A DNA stretch of 64,000 nt, taken from the NCBI GenBank assembly GCA_036346255.1, contig CM070636.1, positions 31,255,539 to 31,319,538 on the forward strand. The letters run 5' to 3'. The notes under the pieces were generated by a model. The model did no database searches. It was given only the letters and a program-made list of their open reading frames with translations, and was not told the DNA's origin. Source of the stretch: Ampelocalamus luodianensis. Taxonomy: Eukaryota > Streptophyta > Magnoliopsida > Poales > Poaceae. This document shows positions 34,909 through 46,782 of this stretch, piece after piece (position 1 is the first letter of the stretch; each line of letters opens with the position of its first letter). The position numbers and the translations under genes are program-made.

Positions 34909-35046
34909 GTCGCCCATCGGTTGGGCGACTGCCAGCTGTCGCCTAATGGTTGGGCGGCAGATATTCAGTCGCCCGACGGTTGGGCGACTGCATCCTATCG
35001 CCCAACGGTTGGGCGACTGGAGATAATCGCCCAACCGTTAGGCGAC
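34909..35046. repeat. Right array of five 21-bp palindromes
   Basis: The same palindrome at 34909-34929, 34938-34958, 34968-34988, 34997-35017 and 35026-35046, spacing 29-30 bp. It is followed by the inverted copy of the AT-rich block that precedes the left array, so the two arrays are mirror images. Confidence 0.92.
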
Positions 35047-35387
35047 ACTAGTATATTCATGTAATAAAAAAAAGATAGAATAAATTTGTAATTTATAATA
35101 AAAATTAGATTATTTTTAAAAAAATTCTAAAAAGATATGGATAGACAAAGTTTCCAAAGTTTAACTGCACGTATTCTAAAATGACTTGTTTTGTGAACTG
35201 GAGGGAGTGGATTAGTAGAATTTAATAAAATTTTATGTTTACAAAAGTTCTTTTCGAGACAAATCTATACGTACTATTTTCATGTATTCATTCTAAATAT
35301 TGAAATATATATTGATAGGCAAGGATTAGAAAGTTTGACCGCGCATACCCCAAAACAACATACTTTTGTGACTGGAGGGAGTATCAG

Positions 35388-35690
35388 AAAACCAAACCCT
35401 GGATTCCATGGCCATAAACTTTATGTAGTCATAGTTACATAAAACCTTGGGTTTTTGGGTGCTGGCACTTAACAAACATGCCCTTGCCTCCTGTTGTCCC
35501 TGTTGCCCTCTTCAGACAATCCCCCTCCATTGTCGATCTACTCCATCTAACAACCTCCATCCTAAATACCGGCGAGCTACAATTTTGTTAGGGTGGGATT
35601 TTCGGAAACATTATGGCCATATAGGGTTAAGTGCCACTAGTTTAGAAACCTGGGGTTTTCTCCAACTATGACAATGAAACCTAGGGCTTC
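35388..35690. repeat. Imperfect foldback repeat
   Basis: The left arm, around 35388-35472 (accttgggtttttgg, gctggcacttaac), is mirrored by 35624-35690 (gttaagtgcca, aacctggggttttc). The spacer is about 150 bp and non-coding. Probably a MITE; boundaries and superfamily are not resolved. Confidence 0.45.
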
Positions 35691-36072
35691 CGAAATATGC
35701 TCTTTCTTAATTTGGTGTTGTTGATTCGTTTGTGATGTATAAATCATGTTGTCCTATTTATGGGTGAAACAGGGATGAAACAAAATGTAGTACTCCCTCC
35801 GTTCATAAATATACGACATTTTAGGCCTATTTGGTATGGCTCTGCTTAAATTCTCAATCGGAGTAGCAAGAGGCCAGTCAAATACCTCGGCTTCTCATTT
35901 TTTAGAATCAGAAGCACTTTAGGTGCAGAGGAAGCCGTAGTTCATTTTCTCGGTGCGAGGTTAGGGTCACTCCCCACAAGAATCTGCCCCCTAGTTACAT
36001 AATTGCCTCTAGAGTTGAGAAAAAAATTACCCACCATTTGCCATTACACAAAACCACCCACAACCCTCACCT
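35691..36072. other. Spacer with a Stowaway-like end and possible MITE end
   Basis: TACTCCCTCCGTTCATAAAT near 35791 is a Stowaway-type terminus without a visible partner. The directly following ggcctatttggtatggctc resembles another MITE terminus. No gene. Confidence 0.4.
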
Positions 36073-36240
36073 TGTAGGGATACGGGTAGGTTACGATAGC
36101 AATAATTAAAAAATTCTACCACGTAAACCAGGAAGCTAAGCAAGAAGATGATCACAGATCATTACCACCAGACGCGCAGTGCAGCAGAAAATGAGTTAGA
36201 GCAGCCTAGTCCAACGAAGAGCGCATCGATGAAGTGGTCG
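36073..36240 (-). mobile_element. 3' end of a Ty1-copia LTR, part 1
   Basis: Begins TGTAGGGATACGGGTAGG on the plus strand and continues, after the 9-kb insertion, at 45284. On the minus strand the terminal tctattgctatcgtaacct-like run and the start at 46782 (TGTTGGTGATATGCCC) mark one LTR of about 1.67 kb. Confidence 0.75.
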
Positions 36241-39076
36241 TGTAATACTCCGGAAGTGTGAGAAGTCAAGAATCGGGTTAATTAAATTTAATCGGTAGAG
36301 AATAATTTAATCGGGGAAGTTTTATTTTCTTTTTTTTTCGTCAAATCCGGCTTAGAGAGGGGCTTTTCTGTTGTTTTGCTTCCTTTTGGGCTGGGCCTTG
36401 GCCCATCTCCTAGTGGTGGCCGGCCAAAGGGGGGGGAGGGCCACCCTCCCCAAACCCTAGCCGCCCCTCCCTTTCCCCTTTTCCTCCTCCCTCTAGCGGC
36501 CGCCTCCTCCTCCTCTTGGCGAGATCCTCTCCTCCCCCTTGCACCTCCCCTCTCCCAAGGTGCTGTCCCCTGCACCTCCCTATCCCAAGGTGCTGCCTTG
36601 CAAGGAAGAAGAAAGAGAGAGGAGAGAAGAAGGAGAAGAAGGAGAAGAAGGAGAAGAAGAAGAAGAAGAAGAAGAAGAAGAGTTTGTGTGGGGTTTGGTT
36701 CAGCGAATCCTAGTGGTTCTACAAGGGTAACGAGATGCCCTCCCCGCTGTTTAATCCTTATTAGATGCGAAACCGATTAGAATTGATGGTTAATTGTTGG
36801 GCTGCAGAAGATGCAATTCTGTCCAGAACCTTGCGTGGGTTTTTTCGTATGTTTAGAGGCTGAATTTTAAGTTTCCATCTCCTAGAGATTTGTGGGTTAT
36901 GTCGTTATCTTTCAGTACCGCGAAGATCACTTGATTCCGAGGTCTGAGTCAAAGTTATGGTCGATTTAGTATCTGCTGCCAGAAATCTGACGAGAATAAT
37001 CTGTCTGGTTATTTCTAAAATATGAAAGGAATTTGGTAGAATCTGAAAGTTCACCCAACTAGGTTATTGTAGGTAATTCGATAACCTTTTCAGATTGATA
37101 AAGAACGATCAATTCGGAGTTACCTATTAAAAGTTATGGTCATTTAGTTTTGCTGTTCGTTTGTGTAGGCAGTTTCTGTACTGAAAGTTCAGACAATGGT
37201 TAGCCTAATATTTTGGCCGAATTGGAGTATCGTGTCAACTAGAGTATTGTAGATTATTCAGTTAAGAATCTACAGAAATTGGGTTTACCTCTTTTGACTT
37301 CCTGTTCTTGAGTTATGTCAATTACCGTGCGCTGTCCAGAAGCGGTATATGGCGAAAGCGTTGTTTTCAGTTTCAGCTTTGTAAACTCGTTTTGAGTCGT
37401 CAAGTAAGCGATGTAGAATGCCGATTAGTAGCGCTGAGTATATTATGTCTTAATTGAAATTATTTTGCTTGTTTAGGAGGTGAAGCCTCAGGTTTAGGAG
37501 TATCATCTTTGCCGGCTAACGCGTCGCATCGTGGAAGGCAAGTAAATGTAGCGGTTGTGCTCACGGTTTAACCCGTTTTCTTACTACTTGCACTATGCAT
37601 GATTGACGTAGTGTTAAATGATATGCCATGGTTACATGTTTTCTAAGTAAGAATGTGGTAGCAAGATATTAATCAATTGCTATGTTTGGATGAGTTTGGG
37701 TAGTATTGTGGTAATTCGCGTAATGAGCCAAATGCGGAATATGAGAATAAACTCAAGGTGGACATGTTGATAATTCATTGTGGTTATTTTCATGATGATC
37801 ATGTGGTGGTCTATGTGATAGAGTTTCATCTAGATCGATTGATTTTGATCTTGGTGAATCGGGTGTGGGTTATGTGGTAATGGTCTTATGACACGTTGGT
37901 ATTGTGCTTAATGAGACACATGTGGATTATGAGAAAATATTCATGATGAGTACGTTGTTGATCTCCGTGGTTAAATTCTTGTGGTTTATGATTATCATAT
38001 CATATCATTCATGACATATCATGACATTTGCATTGTGGATGTCGCCGCTTATAGCGCGGCCGTCTGCAGTACAACATCGTGCATTGCTTAGTAGACGATG
38101 CATACCTTTACCTTGTTGGGTAAAGGTGCGATGGAGCATAGCATACATATGCATTACATTGTGGAAAGATCATTTGCATTCTCATGCAAGATATTGAGGT
38201 GAATTTATTTTGCAATCAAACGCAACTTCATAGTTGCAATGTGAAATTGACTCATGAGAGTCTCTTGTGGAATGAGTAATGTGGTTGTGGTTGTGGAATG
38301 GGGTTTATCCCTTGTGGTATGGTAGAGGTTGTGATTGTGGCATGAGATTCTTCTCTCTTGTGGTGTCGTTGATAGCGATTGTGGATGTGAGAAATAGTAA
38401 AGTTATGAGGTAAAACATGTTAATACTCTATTGTCATTGGTAGTGGTAGTGGTGAATAATATGAAGCGATTGATCAAGATTTTGTTGTTAATATTTTACT
38501 ATCTTTGGTAGTAACTATGGTTGAGGCTATAATTGTGTTCATTATGAGAATTGGATATTGATGCTTAATATCTTTGTAGTTTAATTAGCTTGTAAATGAA
38601 TGTGGATTCACGTTATGGATGTGGACATATGGATACTTTAATGATGTTGTATATTTATTTGTAGTCCGATTAGCACATTAAGCAGTTTGCTTCTGAGATT
38701 TTTATCTCACCCTTGTTTCCCCCTCTGGTGATTGTTGAACATTCATGGGATGGGTAGAGCGGCACCACAATAATGCACTTGGTTCATCAACCTATGTTGT
38801 AATAAAGACGATGAAATTCTAGCCAAATGCTTAACTATTTGTGGATGATTATGTTGTTAAATAAGGATGGACTTGTGAACCATTCTTTGTTTAATCTGCT
38901 AGAGGTTGTTTAATTATTGAACTTGTTACCGTCATCTTTATTCCCTTAGTTGTTTATGCTTCCGCTTAGTGCTTCTTGTCTAGAGTTCTTGCGAATTAAT
39001 TTTGTCTTGAAATTATTGGCTAGTGTAGAGTGGTTAAGTAGCATTCCAGGGTAATGTGGATCCTTGGGGTGTTACA
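36241..39076 (+). mobile_element. 5' LTR of the large non-coding gypsy-type element
   Basis: Starts TGTAATACTCCGG and ends GGGGTGTTACA; 2836 bp. Left flank ggtcg (36236-36240) is the target duplication. It contains a GAA/GGA microsatellite (36599-36680), so the lysine/glutamate-rich frames there are repeat artefacts. It is nearly identical to 42469-45278. Confidence 0.95.
36599..36680. repeat. GAA/GGAGAA microsatellite in the 5' LTR
   Basis: Purine-only run of gaa and gga triplets. The copy in the 3' LTR (about 42818-42875) is shorter by several triplets, showing length change since insertion or an assembly difference. Confidence 0.9.
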
Positions 39077-42000
39077 GTTGGTATCGAGCGGGCTTTAGGT
39101 GCGTGGTAATTAAAAATATTAAATTGACACCTTTGGTGCAGTAGGATGGGATGGGTCAAGCATTGCATTCGTGCTTTGACATGTTATATTGATTATTCAT
39201 GCTATGAGATAATCCTGTATGTTTATGTGTTGTTTCTATGACTGTTATGAGTGAGGATAGTCAATGATAAGAGGTAGGGTTTGCGGCTGTTGCCTTGGGC
39301 ATTGCCAGTTTATACCCCCATTCGTGGTACAGGGATATTGATGCAGTTACCTCGGGTAACTTAGTTGCGGATGTCATGGGTATGTTTCTTAGAAAAGTGT
39401 TATCCTCCTTGAATTGATGTTGGCCGATTCTTGGCCTATTGCAGTTAATGATTTTTTTTTTCTTTCGGGTTAGCTGTTTATTGCAGTTGTTGGGTGTCAC
39501 TAGTCCTCCAATTGTTCTTGAGGCCAAGTATTGTTTCTTTCTGATTGATGGGTTGTTTGTTGCTCGTGGCGGTGCTTTTGAGAAGGCGGTATTTTTCGCG
39601 TTGTTCCATCTTTCTTCTTTGGAAAACATGACTCTTGTATTTCGTTTGATATTTTGAGAGAGAATCAAAGCTTACGTGGGAAGTTCATTAACTTGTGGAG
39701 CGTTGGCTCTATGCTTTTCTTACGAGTTATTTCGACTTTTGAAGTTTGATTTTCTCCTAGAAGGAGTGTTAAAATCCTTTATGTTGTTTTGTTGTGTTTA
39801 AGTAGTAGGTGGTAATTATGTAAATAATTGATAGATTGTGAATTATCAAGTTGAAAAGTTAGTGTGGTACATCATTAATTCCTACTAACATCTTTAGAAG
39901 TGAAGTTGATTAATATGATGTTGTCTGTTGTAGTTTCTTGAAGATTTGTGGCTAAGAATTTAGCGATACATGTGTAGAACTCATGCATTTATTAAGGATT
40001 ATGAAAAACAATTGTATTGACTATTGTAGTTGTTTAATTTTCCCAACTTGTTGGATAGATTGGATTGATTGATCTTAAGTAATTAATGTGACCATTCGGG
40101 ATGGTCAAGTAAGGAGGTGTTGGAATATTGCCTTAATAAGATTAACCTTAATTATGTCCTCTATTTACATACTTGATGAGCATGTACAATCTGTTAAAGT
40201 TATGTAACTTTTACCATGCTAAATTGTTGAATTATGTATAAATAAATGGATGAAGGTGGATGTATTGACTTGCGGAATCTTGTCTTATAAAGTGGTATTA
40301 TTGATGTTTAAAGTTATTTTGTTTTAATATCTTAACATAAGGTGGAGTATCGAATCAGTGCTCTTTATTGTCTTTGTGATTGCAAATTAGAGATAGGATC
40401 ATTAATGCTATCTTGATAAAAATTAATAATCAATTATTGTGACAATGGCTAGAGTGTATTTACTTGTTGCTAAACTAGAGTTGGGCATCAGTACGAGATA
40501 AATGTATGGAATCTAATAAGAGATTCATACTAGCATGTTTTGTGAGGTTGTTATGTTCTAATATCATCTTGTTAAAGAGTTTGATTTAATGTGATGGCTT
40601 ATGCACTAGTTTTAACTAGATTAAGTAGTTGGAATCTTATTTGGATAATAAGAACATGATGAAGTGATTAATGGTGTTCCTTTTGGAAAAATATGAAGGA
40701 GTGGGACGATATGATGATTTTTTTTTTTGTAAAGAACGTTTATCTTGTTGTGAATACAACCGATAGCATGTAGTTGTGATTATGGTGTTGAATGTTTTAA
40801 AAATAAAGGAATTTGTTAATTCCATAATACTAATTGCATTGAAGGGTGTGAGATTTACGGTTGGAATCTTTTTGGACCTTATGACTTGTGTCATAGTCGA
40901 TGTTGCTCTGAGTAAGCGGCGTGTTGATTGATCTTATTGGTTTTATTTGAATCTTGTGTTGTGGTCTTCAAGCATCCTTTGTTGGAAATGGCGGGATGTT
41001 GTAATCAAAGAAAATTGCTTCTTATTGAAAGGAAAAGTTGTACTAGAAGTATTTGAGTCTGAGATGATCTTATCTTGTGTTTTCCAACCTTATTGCTATT
41101 TGTTATTCTTTTGGTCTTTTGGCTATTGTGATGATAACCATTTTACGTATCTTTGGAATTTATTTCTTCTTACCTCTTCCTCTAAGAACATGGTAATTGT
41201 TGTGGGTTGCGAAGCCTTTTGTTGGTCGTGGTTTTGGGATAGAGTATGATTTGCGGGGCCAGTAGAGTCTATCTACAATGGTGTAGATGATGTACTCAAT
41301 TGAGCTAATTGTTGAGGTGGCCAACTTGAGTTAAATGAGTTGGTGTGTTGGGTAATGATTTGAAAATCCTTTGTTCAAGGAAGTTAAATTATTAAAAGAA
41401 ATGAATTGGGAAATTATTGTTTTGTCAAGTAGTGCGATGCTCTCTTGATTCTTGTTTATCTTTGTGTGTTTATGGCGAGACCATTTGCATTTTGAGTTGA
41501 CGTATGTTGAGGCGTAGTCTTTTCCGATTAGGAAAAGAAATTGATTATTTAGGTGCATCAGTGTTTTTTCACTCTTAGTTTATGTGGTGTGGTTCTCCAA
41601 TTGACTACTTGGCGAGTAGAAATATTTTGTGGTGAATCCTTTGTTTTGGATCGTGGTCCTTTGAAGGAAAGTGGTTGCTAGTGTGATGCTTGAGAGTTCT
41701 TTACTCTTACATTCTTTGGGTTACATTTGCAAAAGATACCGTTGTGCTCCAAGTAGAATGATGTGAGTGGAATTTGTGATCAAATTCTTTAAAAGGGTAT
41801 ATTAGGTTATCCAGTATATTTAATAAGAGAGAAGTGTTTTAAGAAAGAGAATGGTTTGAGAAAGTGGTCTTAATAGTTATTGCGGAAATTTTGCCAAAAT
41901 GGCGGGACACATTGTTGCTCAGGGCGACAAAAGAATTATGCGGATGTTCGCGCCGAGAATTGGAGTTTGCGGTGGAAGCCTTGTGCTCCTTTGGGTGTCT

Positions 42001-42468
42001 CCAACCAAGGGTATTGTTCATTTGTTACCACCGGAAGCTTAGCCCGTGGTACATCGGTACTTTTCGATGGTTGCTCGGGTGGGTAGTTTGGCTTATCGTT
42101 TGGGTTGCCAAACTCTTTGAGTGGTGTGCACATTGTTTTTCTTGTGTCTATCTTGAGAAATTCTTGCGGGATCAGAACACAAGATTGACTGGAACAGTCA
42201 CGATGGAGCGAGATCTCACCGTGGAGAGTCGGCAGTTCGTATCTTGGATACGTCGGGCGGTCTTGAGGATTAAGACCATCAAGTATGTGAAGGTCCTTTG
42301 GGCGAATCGATCGAGAGAGAAGCTACGTGGGAGTTGGAGGATCTTTGCGAAAAAGTACCCAGCTCTTGAGGTGGTGAGTACTCCTAGTTTGGGTTGCTTT
42401 TGGCTTGTTGTTCTTCTCTTTGTGGTGCAGAGTAGGATTAGAGGCGAATCCTTTTAAGGTGGGAAGAG
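39077..42468 (+). mobile_element. Internal region of the non-coding gypsy-type element
   Basis: It starts with a primer-binding-like TTGGTATCGAGCGG directly after the LTR and ends with the purine-rich aaggtgggaagag before the 3' LTR. From 39100 to 41860 no protein family is recognised and no frame exceeds 135 residues. This is the structure of a large retrotransposon derivative: long LTRs, a conserved non-coding middle and dependence on another element for mobilisation (inference). Confidence 0.8.
41864..42400 (+). pseudogene. Relic of integrase C-terminus and chromodomain-like end
   Basis: In one frame KNYADVRAENWSLRW (41930-41975), and in the overlapping frame RRELEFAVEALCSF, KLSPWYIGTF and IKTIKYVKVLWANRSRE, match in order the post-core integrase segment of Ty3-gypsy polyproteins (residues after the catalytic core, the RKLSPRYIGPF-type block and the final VQW-type block). 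The frame changes several times. The 197-residue open frame here is therefore a frame-shifted relic and not a membrane protein. It ends shortly before the polypurine tract, the expected place for the end of pol. Confidence 0.65.
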
Positions 42469-45278
42469 TGTAATACTCGGAAGTGTGAGAAGTCAAGAAT
42501 CGGGTTAATTAAATTTAATCGGTGAGAATAATTTAATCGGGAAGTTTTATTTTCTTTTTTCGTCAAATCCGGCTTAGAGAGGGCTTTTGTTGTTTTGCTT
42601 CCTTTTGGGCTGGGCCTTGGCCCATCTCCTAGTGGTGGCCGGCCAAAGGGGAGGCCACCCTCCCCAAACCCTAGCCGCCCCCTCCCTTTCCCCTTTTTCC
42701 TCCTCCCTCTAGCAGCCGCCTCCTCCTCCTCTTGGCGAATCCTCTCCTCCCCTTGCACCTCCCTCTCCCAAGGTGCTGTCCCCTGCACCTCCCTATCCCA
42801 AGGTGCTGCCCCTTGCAAGGAAGAAGAAAGAGAGGGAGAGAAGAAGGAGAAGAAGGAGAAGAAGAAGAAGAAGAGTTTGTGTGGGGTTTGGTTCAGCGAA
42901 TCCTAGTGGTTCTACAAGGGTAACGAGATGCCCTCCCCGCTGTTTAATCCTTATTAGATGCGAAACCGATTAGAATTGATGGTTAATTGTTGGGCTGCAG
43001 AAGATGCAATTCTGTCCAGAACCTTGCGTGGGTTTTTCGTATGTTTAGAGGCTGAATTTTAAGTTTCCATCTCCTAGAGATTTGTGGGTTATGTCGTTAT
43101 CTTTCAGTAGCCGCGAAGATCACTCGATTCGAGGTCTGAGTCAAAAGTTATGGTCGATTTAGTATCTGCTGCCAGAAATCTGACGAGAATAATCTGTCTG
43201 GTTATTTCCTAAAATATGAAAGGAATTTGGTAGAATCTGAAAGTTCACCCAACTAGGTTATTGTAGGTAATTCGATAACCTTTTCAGATTGATAAAGAAC
43301 GATCAATTCGGAGTTACCTATTAAAAGTTATGGTCATTTTAGTTTTGCTATTCGTTTGTGTAGGCAGTTTCTGTACTGAAAGTTCAGACAATGGTTAGCC
43401 TAATATTTTGGCCGAATTGGAGTATCGTGTCAACTAGAGTATTGTAGATTATTCAGTTAAGAATCTACAGAAATTGGGTTTACCTCTTTTTGACTTCCTG
43501 TTCTTGAGTTATGTCAATTACCGTGCGCTGTCCAGGAGCGGTATATGGCGAGAAACGTTGTTTTCAGTTTCAGCTTTGTAAACTCGTTTTGAGTCGTCAA
43601 GTAGCGATGTAGAATGCCGATTAGTAGCGCTGAGTATATTATGTCTTAATTGAAATTATTTTGCTTGTTTAGGAGGTGAAGCCTCAGGTTTAGGAGTATC
43701 ATCTTTGCCGCTAACGCGTCGCATCGTGGAAGGCAAGTAAATGTAGCGGTTGTGCTACGGTTTAACCCGTTTTTCTTACTACTTGCACTATGCATGATTG
43801 ACGTAGTGTTAAATGATATGCCATGGTTACATGTTTTCTAAGTAAGAATGTGGTAGCAAGATATTAATCAATTGCTATGTTTGGATGAGTTTGGGTAGTA
43901 TTGTGGTAATTCGCGTAATGAGCCAAATGCGGAATATGAGAATAAACTCAAGGTGGACATGTTGATAATTCATTGTGGTTATTTTCATGATGATCATGTG
44001 GTGGTCTATGTGATAGAGTTTCATCTAGATCGATTGATTTTGATCTTGGTGAATCGGGTGTGGGTTATGTGGTAATGGTCTTATGACACGTTGGTATTGT
44101 GCTTAATGAGACACATGTGGATTATGAGAAAATATTCATGATGAGTACGTTGTTGATCTCCGTGGTTAAATTCTTGTGGTTTATGATTATCATATCATAT
44201 CATTCATGACATATCATGACATTTGCATTGTGGATGTCGCCGCTTATAGCGCGATCGTCGTGCGGTACAACATCGTGCATTGCCGTAAGACGATGCATAC
44301 CTTTACCTTGTTGGGTAAAGGTGCGATGGAGCATAGCATACATATGCATTACATTGTGGAAAGATCATTTGCATTCTCATGCAAGATATTGAGGTGAATT
44401 TATTTTGCAATCAAACGCAACTTCATAGTTGCAATGTGAAATTGACTCATGAGAGTCTCTTGTGGAATGAGTAATGTGGTTGTGGTTGTGGAATGGGGTT
44501 TATCCCTTGTGGTATGGTAGAGGTTGTGATTGTGGCATGAGATTCTTCTCTCTTGTAGTGTCGTTGATAGCGATTGTGGATGTGAGAAATAGTAAAGTTA
44601 TGAGGTAAAACATGTTAATACTCTATTGTCATTGGTAGTGGTAGTGGTGAATAATATGAAGCGAGTTGATCAAGATTTTGTTGTTAATATTTTACTATCT
44701 TTGGTAGTAACTATGGTTGAGGCTATAATTGTGTTCATTATGAGAATTGGATATTGATGCTTAATATCTTTGTAGTTTAATTAGCTTGTAAATGAATGTG
44801 GATTCACGTTATGGATGTGGACATATGGATACTTTAATGATGTTGTATATTTATTTGTAGTCCGATTAGCTCATTAAGCGATTTGCTTGTTGAGATTTTT
44901 ATCTCACCCTTGTTTCCCCCCCCTACAGGTGATTGTTGAACATTCATGGGATGGGTAGAGCGGCACCACAATAATGCACTTGGTTCATCAACCTATGTTG
45001 TAATAAAGACGATGAAATTCTAGCCAAATGCTTAACTATTTGTGGATGATTATGTTGTTAAATAAGGATGGACTTGTGAACCATTCTTTGTTTAATCTGC
45101 TAGAGGTTGTTTAATTATTGAACTTGTTACCGTCATCTTTATTCCCTTAGTTGTTTATGCTTCCGCTTAGTGCTTCTTGTCTAGAGTTGCTGCCGAATTA
45201 ATTTTGTCTTGAAATTATTGGCTAGCTGTAGAGTGGTTAAGTAGCATTCCAGGGTAATGTGGATCCTGGGGTGTTACA
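42469..45278 (+). mobile_element. 3' LTR of the large non-coding gypsy-type element
   Basis: 2810 bp, TGTAATACTCGG...GGGGTGTTACA, followed by ggtcg (45279-45283), the duplicate of 36236-36240. Differences from the 5' LTR are largely short indels, plus a small cluster near 38058-38098 against 44254-44292. Confidence 0.95.
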
Positions 45279-45283
45279 GGTCG

Positions 45284-46782
45284 TAGTCGATCATCCAGCG
45301 TCTTCGCGAGTCGATCGTCTCCTCCAGCAACCTCCAATGTTCCTTGTGAAGATCGCGGACCGTCATCAAGCACAATAGCAACCACAGTAGCGCCCCTACG
45401 ATATCCACACATCCAGGGCAGGAACAACCGAACGCCGGTATACTAGCACCAAGTAGCACGGCGGGGCTCTCTCAATAAGATGGCGGCTAGGGTTTTGGTG
45501 AAGCAACTCACGTCTCTCGCATGTCTCTACTCCCAATAGCCTCAAGCATCTCCTTATGCAGTGCCCATGATGGATCCTATCCGAACATATTTTACAAATC
45601 GTATCCGTACTGGTTTGTTCCAACCCGTTAAGTGTGTGACCCGTTAGGTTTATGTGTAATCGGTTGTAACTCGGAAGCCCTTTTCCGGCCACTAGTCGTA
45701 GTGGTCCCTAGTAGGACATAACGATTCCCGAATATACACAAATTATATCGGATGAACCTCAGTGCAATATGATCTACGACCAGATCCTCATCACTTACGA
45801 CCAGCTCGTATCTCGTCACAACCAGTCTGTATTTAAGTACGACTAGTTTGTAACTCCTTACGACCAGTTTGAAACTGTGTACGACCAGTTCGCATTTAGT
45901 CTCGATCAGTTTGTAACTCCTTACAACCAGGTTTTGACTACTCTGTAATTATAGTCGACCAGTCTACAACCAGCTCGTATCTCCATACAACCAGTCTGAA
46001 ACTGATTGAACTAAGCGACCTACTCGTGTATTCTCCCTTTGCCTCACGATATCTGGTTTGAACTCCAGGTGAGATAAATGTCATCCATGGACTATTTAAT
46101 ACTTTCTCGATCGAGTATCGGATAACCTCATGTGGTCGAACTCTTCGACCACGAGTGGCATGGCCATGCACTTTCTTTATCCGACCACTTTGAAGGGCCC
46201 AGAGATATCTCTCTCGTTATGTTAGGAGGGGCAAATCCCATATCCGATCAGTCACATACCTCCGCATATTTCATAGCATACCCGAAAGCTACCTTTATAA
46301 CTACCTAGTTACGAGTAGTGTTTGGCAACCCCTAAGAGTGTTATTACACATGTAAGGAACCATGCTGTTCTCAGGTATAAGAATTTTCTTATACATCATC
46401 ATTGCTTGAGACTAACTAATGACACATAGAATCATAATAATCTCAGTAGGGTCTCAAGGTGGGTCTACCCAACCCCATGTTCTCTAACAAGCGTTTACAT
46501 TATTGATTTGATATTCTCATATTCATGACCGGTGAAACATGGTCATCAATCAATACATGTGCTAGTCGTAGAGTCACTGGTATTCCGACTAGTGACATTC
46601 GACCAGAGATACGTTTAGAACGACATCATATAAGTTAAAAAGTTTCACCAACAAGTCACATACTCGTTGATCTATATAACTAATGATTAATTCAAAGAAC
46701 ATAATAACATTTATTCAATAACTCATAAACATAGACGTGATACAATCATCTCTATGATTGCCTCTAGGGCATATCACCAACA
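45284..46782 (-). mobile_element. Ty1-copia LTR, part 2
   Basis: Continuation of the LTR begun at 36073. The minus-strand start TGTTGGTGATATGCCCTAG at 46782 is a common beginning for one large group of grass copia LTRs. It includes a repeat array with core acgaccag (45774-46000). Confidence 0.8.
45774..46000. repeat. About ten units of a 20-24 bp repeat, core tacgaccag
   Basis: Copies such as tacgaccagtttgaaactgtg recur with a period near 21. The core is the same as in the 11994-12160 array although the surrounding LTR sequence is different. Confidence 0.75.

Larger units (their letters stand above)
25088..35380 (+). mobile_element. 10-kb DNA transposon with Mutator-like transposase
   Basis: The two sides are inverted copies. 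Left 25088 begins TACTCCCTC..., and the block aataatctaatttttattat (25300 region) with the palindrome array that follows is mirrored at 34903-35110. The right side ends ...GGAGGGAGTA at 35380, with a second, inner GGAGGGAG end near 35208. Between them lie a Mutator-like transposase relic and a second ORF, plus a solo LTR inserted later. Outer ends flanked by TA look like Stowaway/mariner termini, whereas the transposase is Mutator-type, so the true termini and target duplication are unresolved. Confidence 0.65.

Noticed and set aside
36376..36780. Open frame with a long lysine/arginine or glutamate run
   Set aside because: Produced by the GAA/GGA microsatellite in an LTR; the same frame recurs in the other LTR with a different repeat length.
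41864..42457. 197-residue frame rich in Trp, Leu and Val, resembling a membrane protein
   Set aside because: Motifs across its frames match the end of Ty3-gypsy integrase; the hydrophobic stretches come from reading in the wrong frame.
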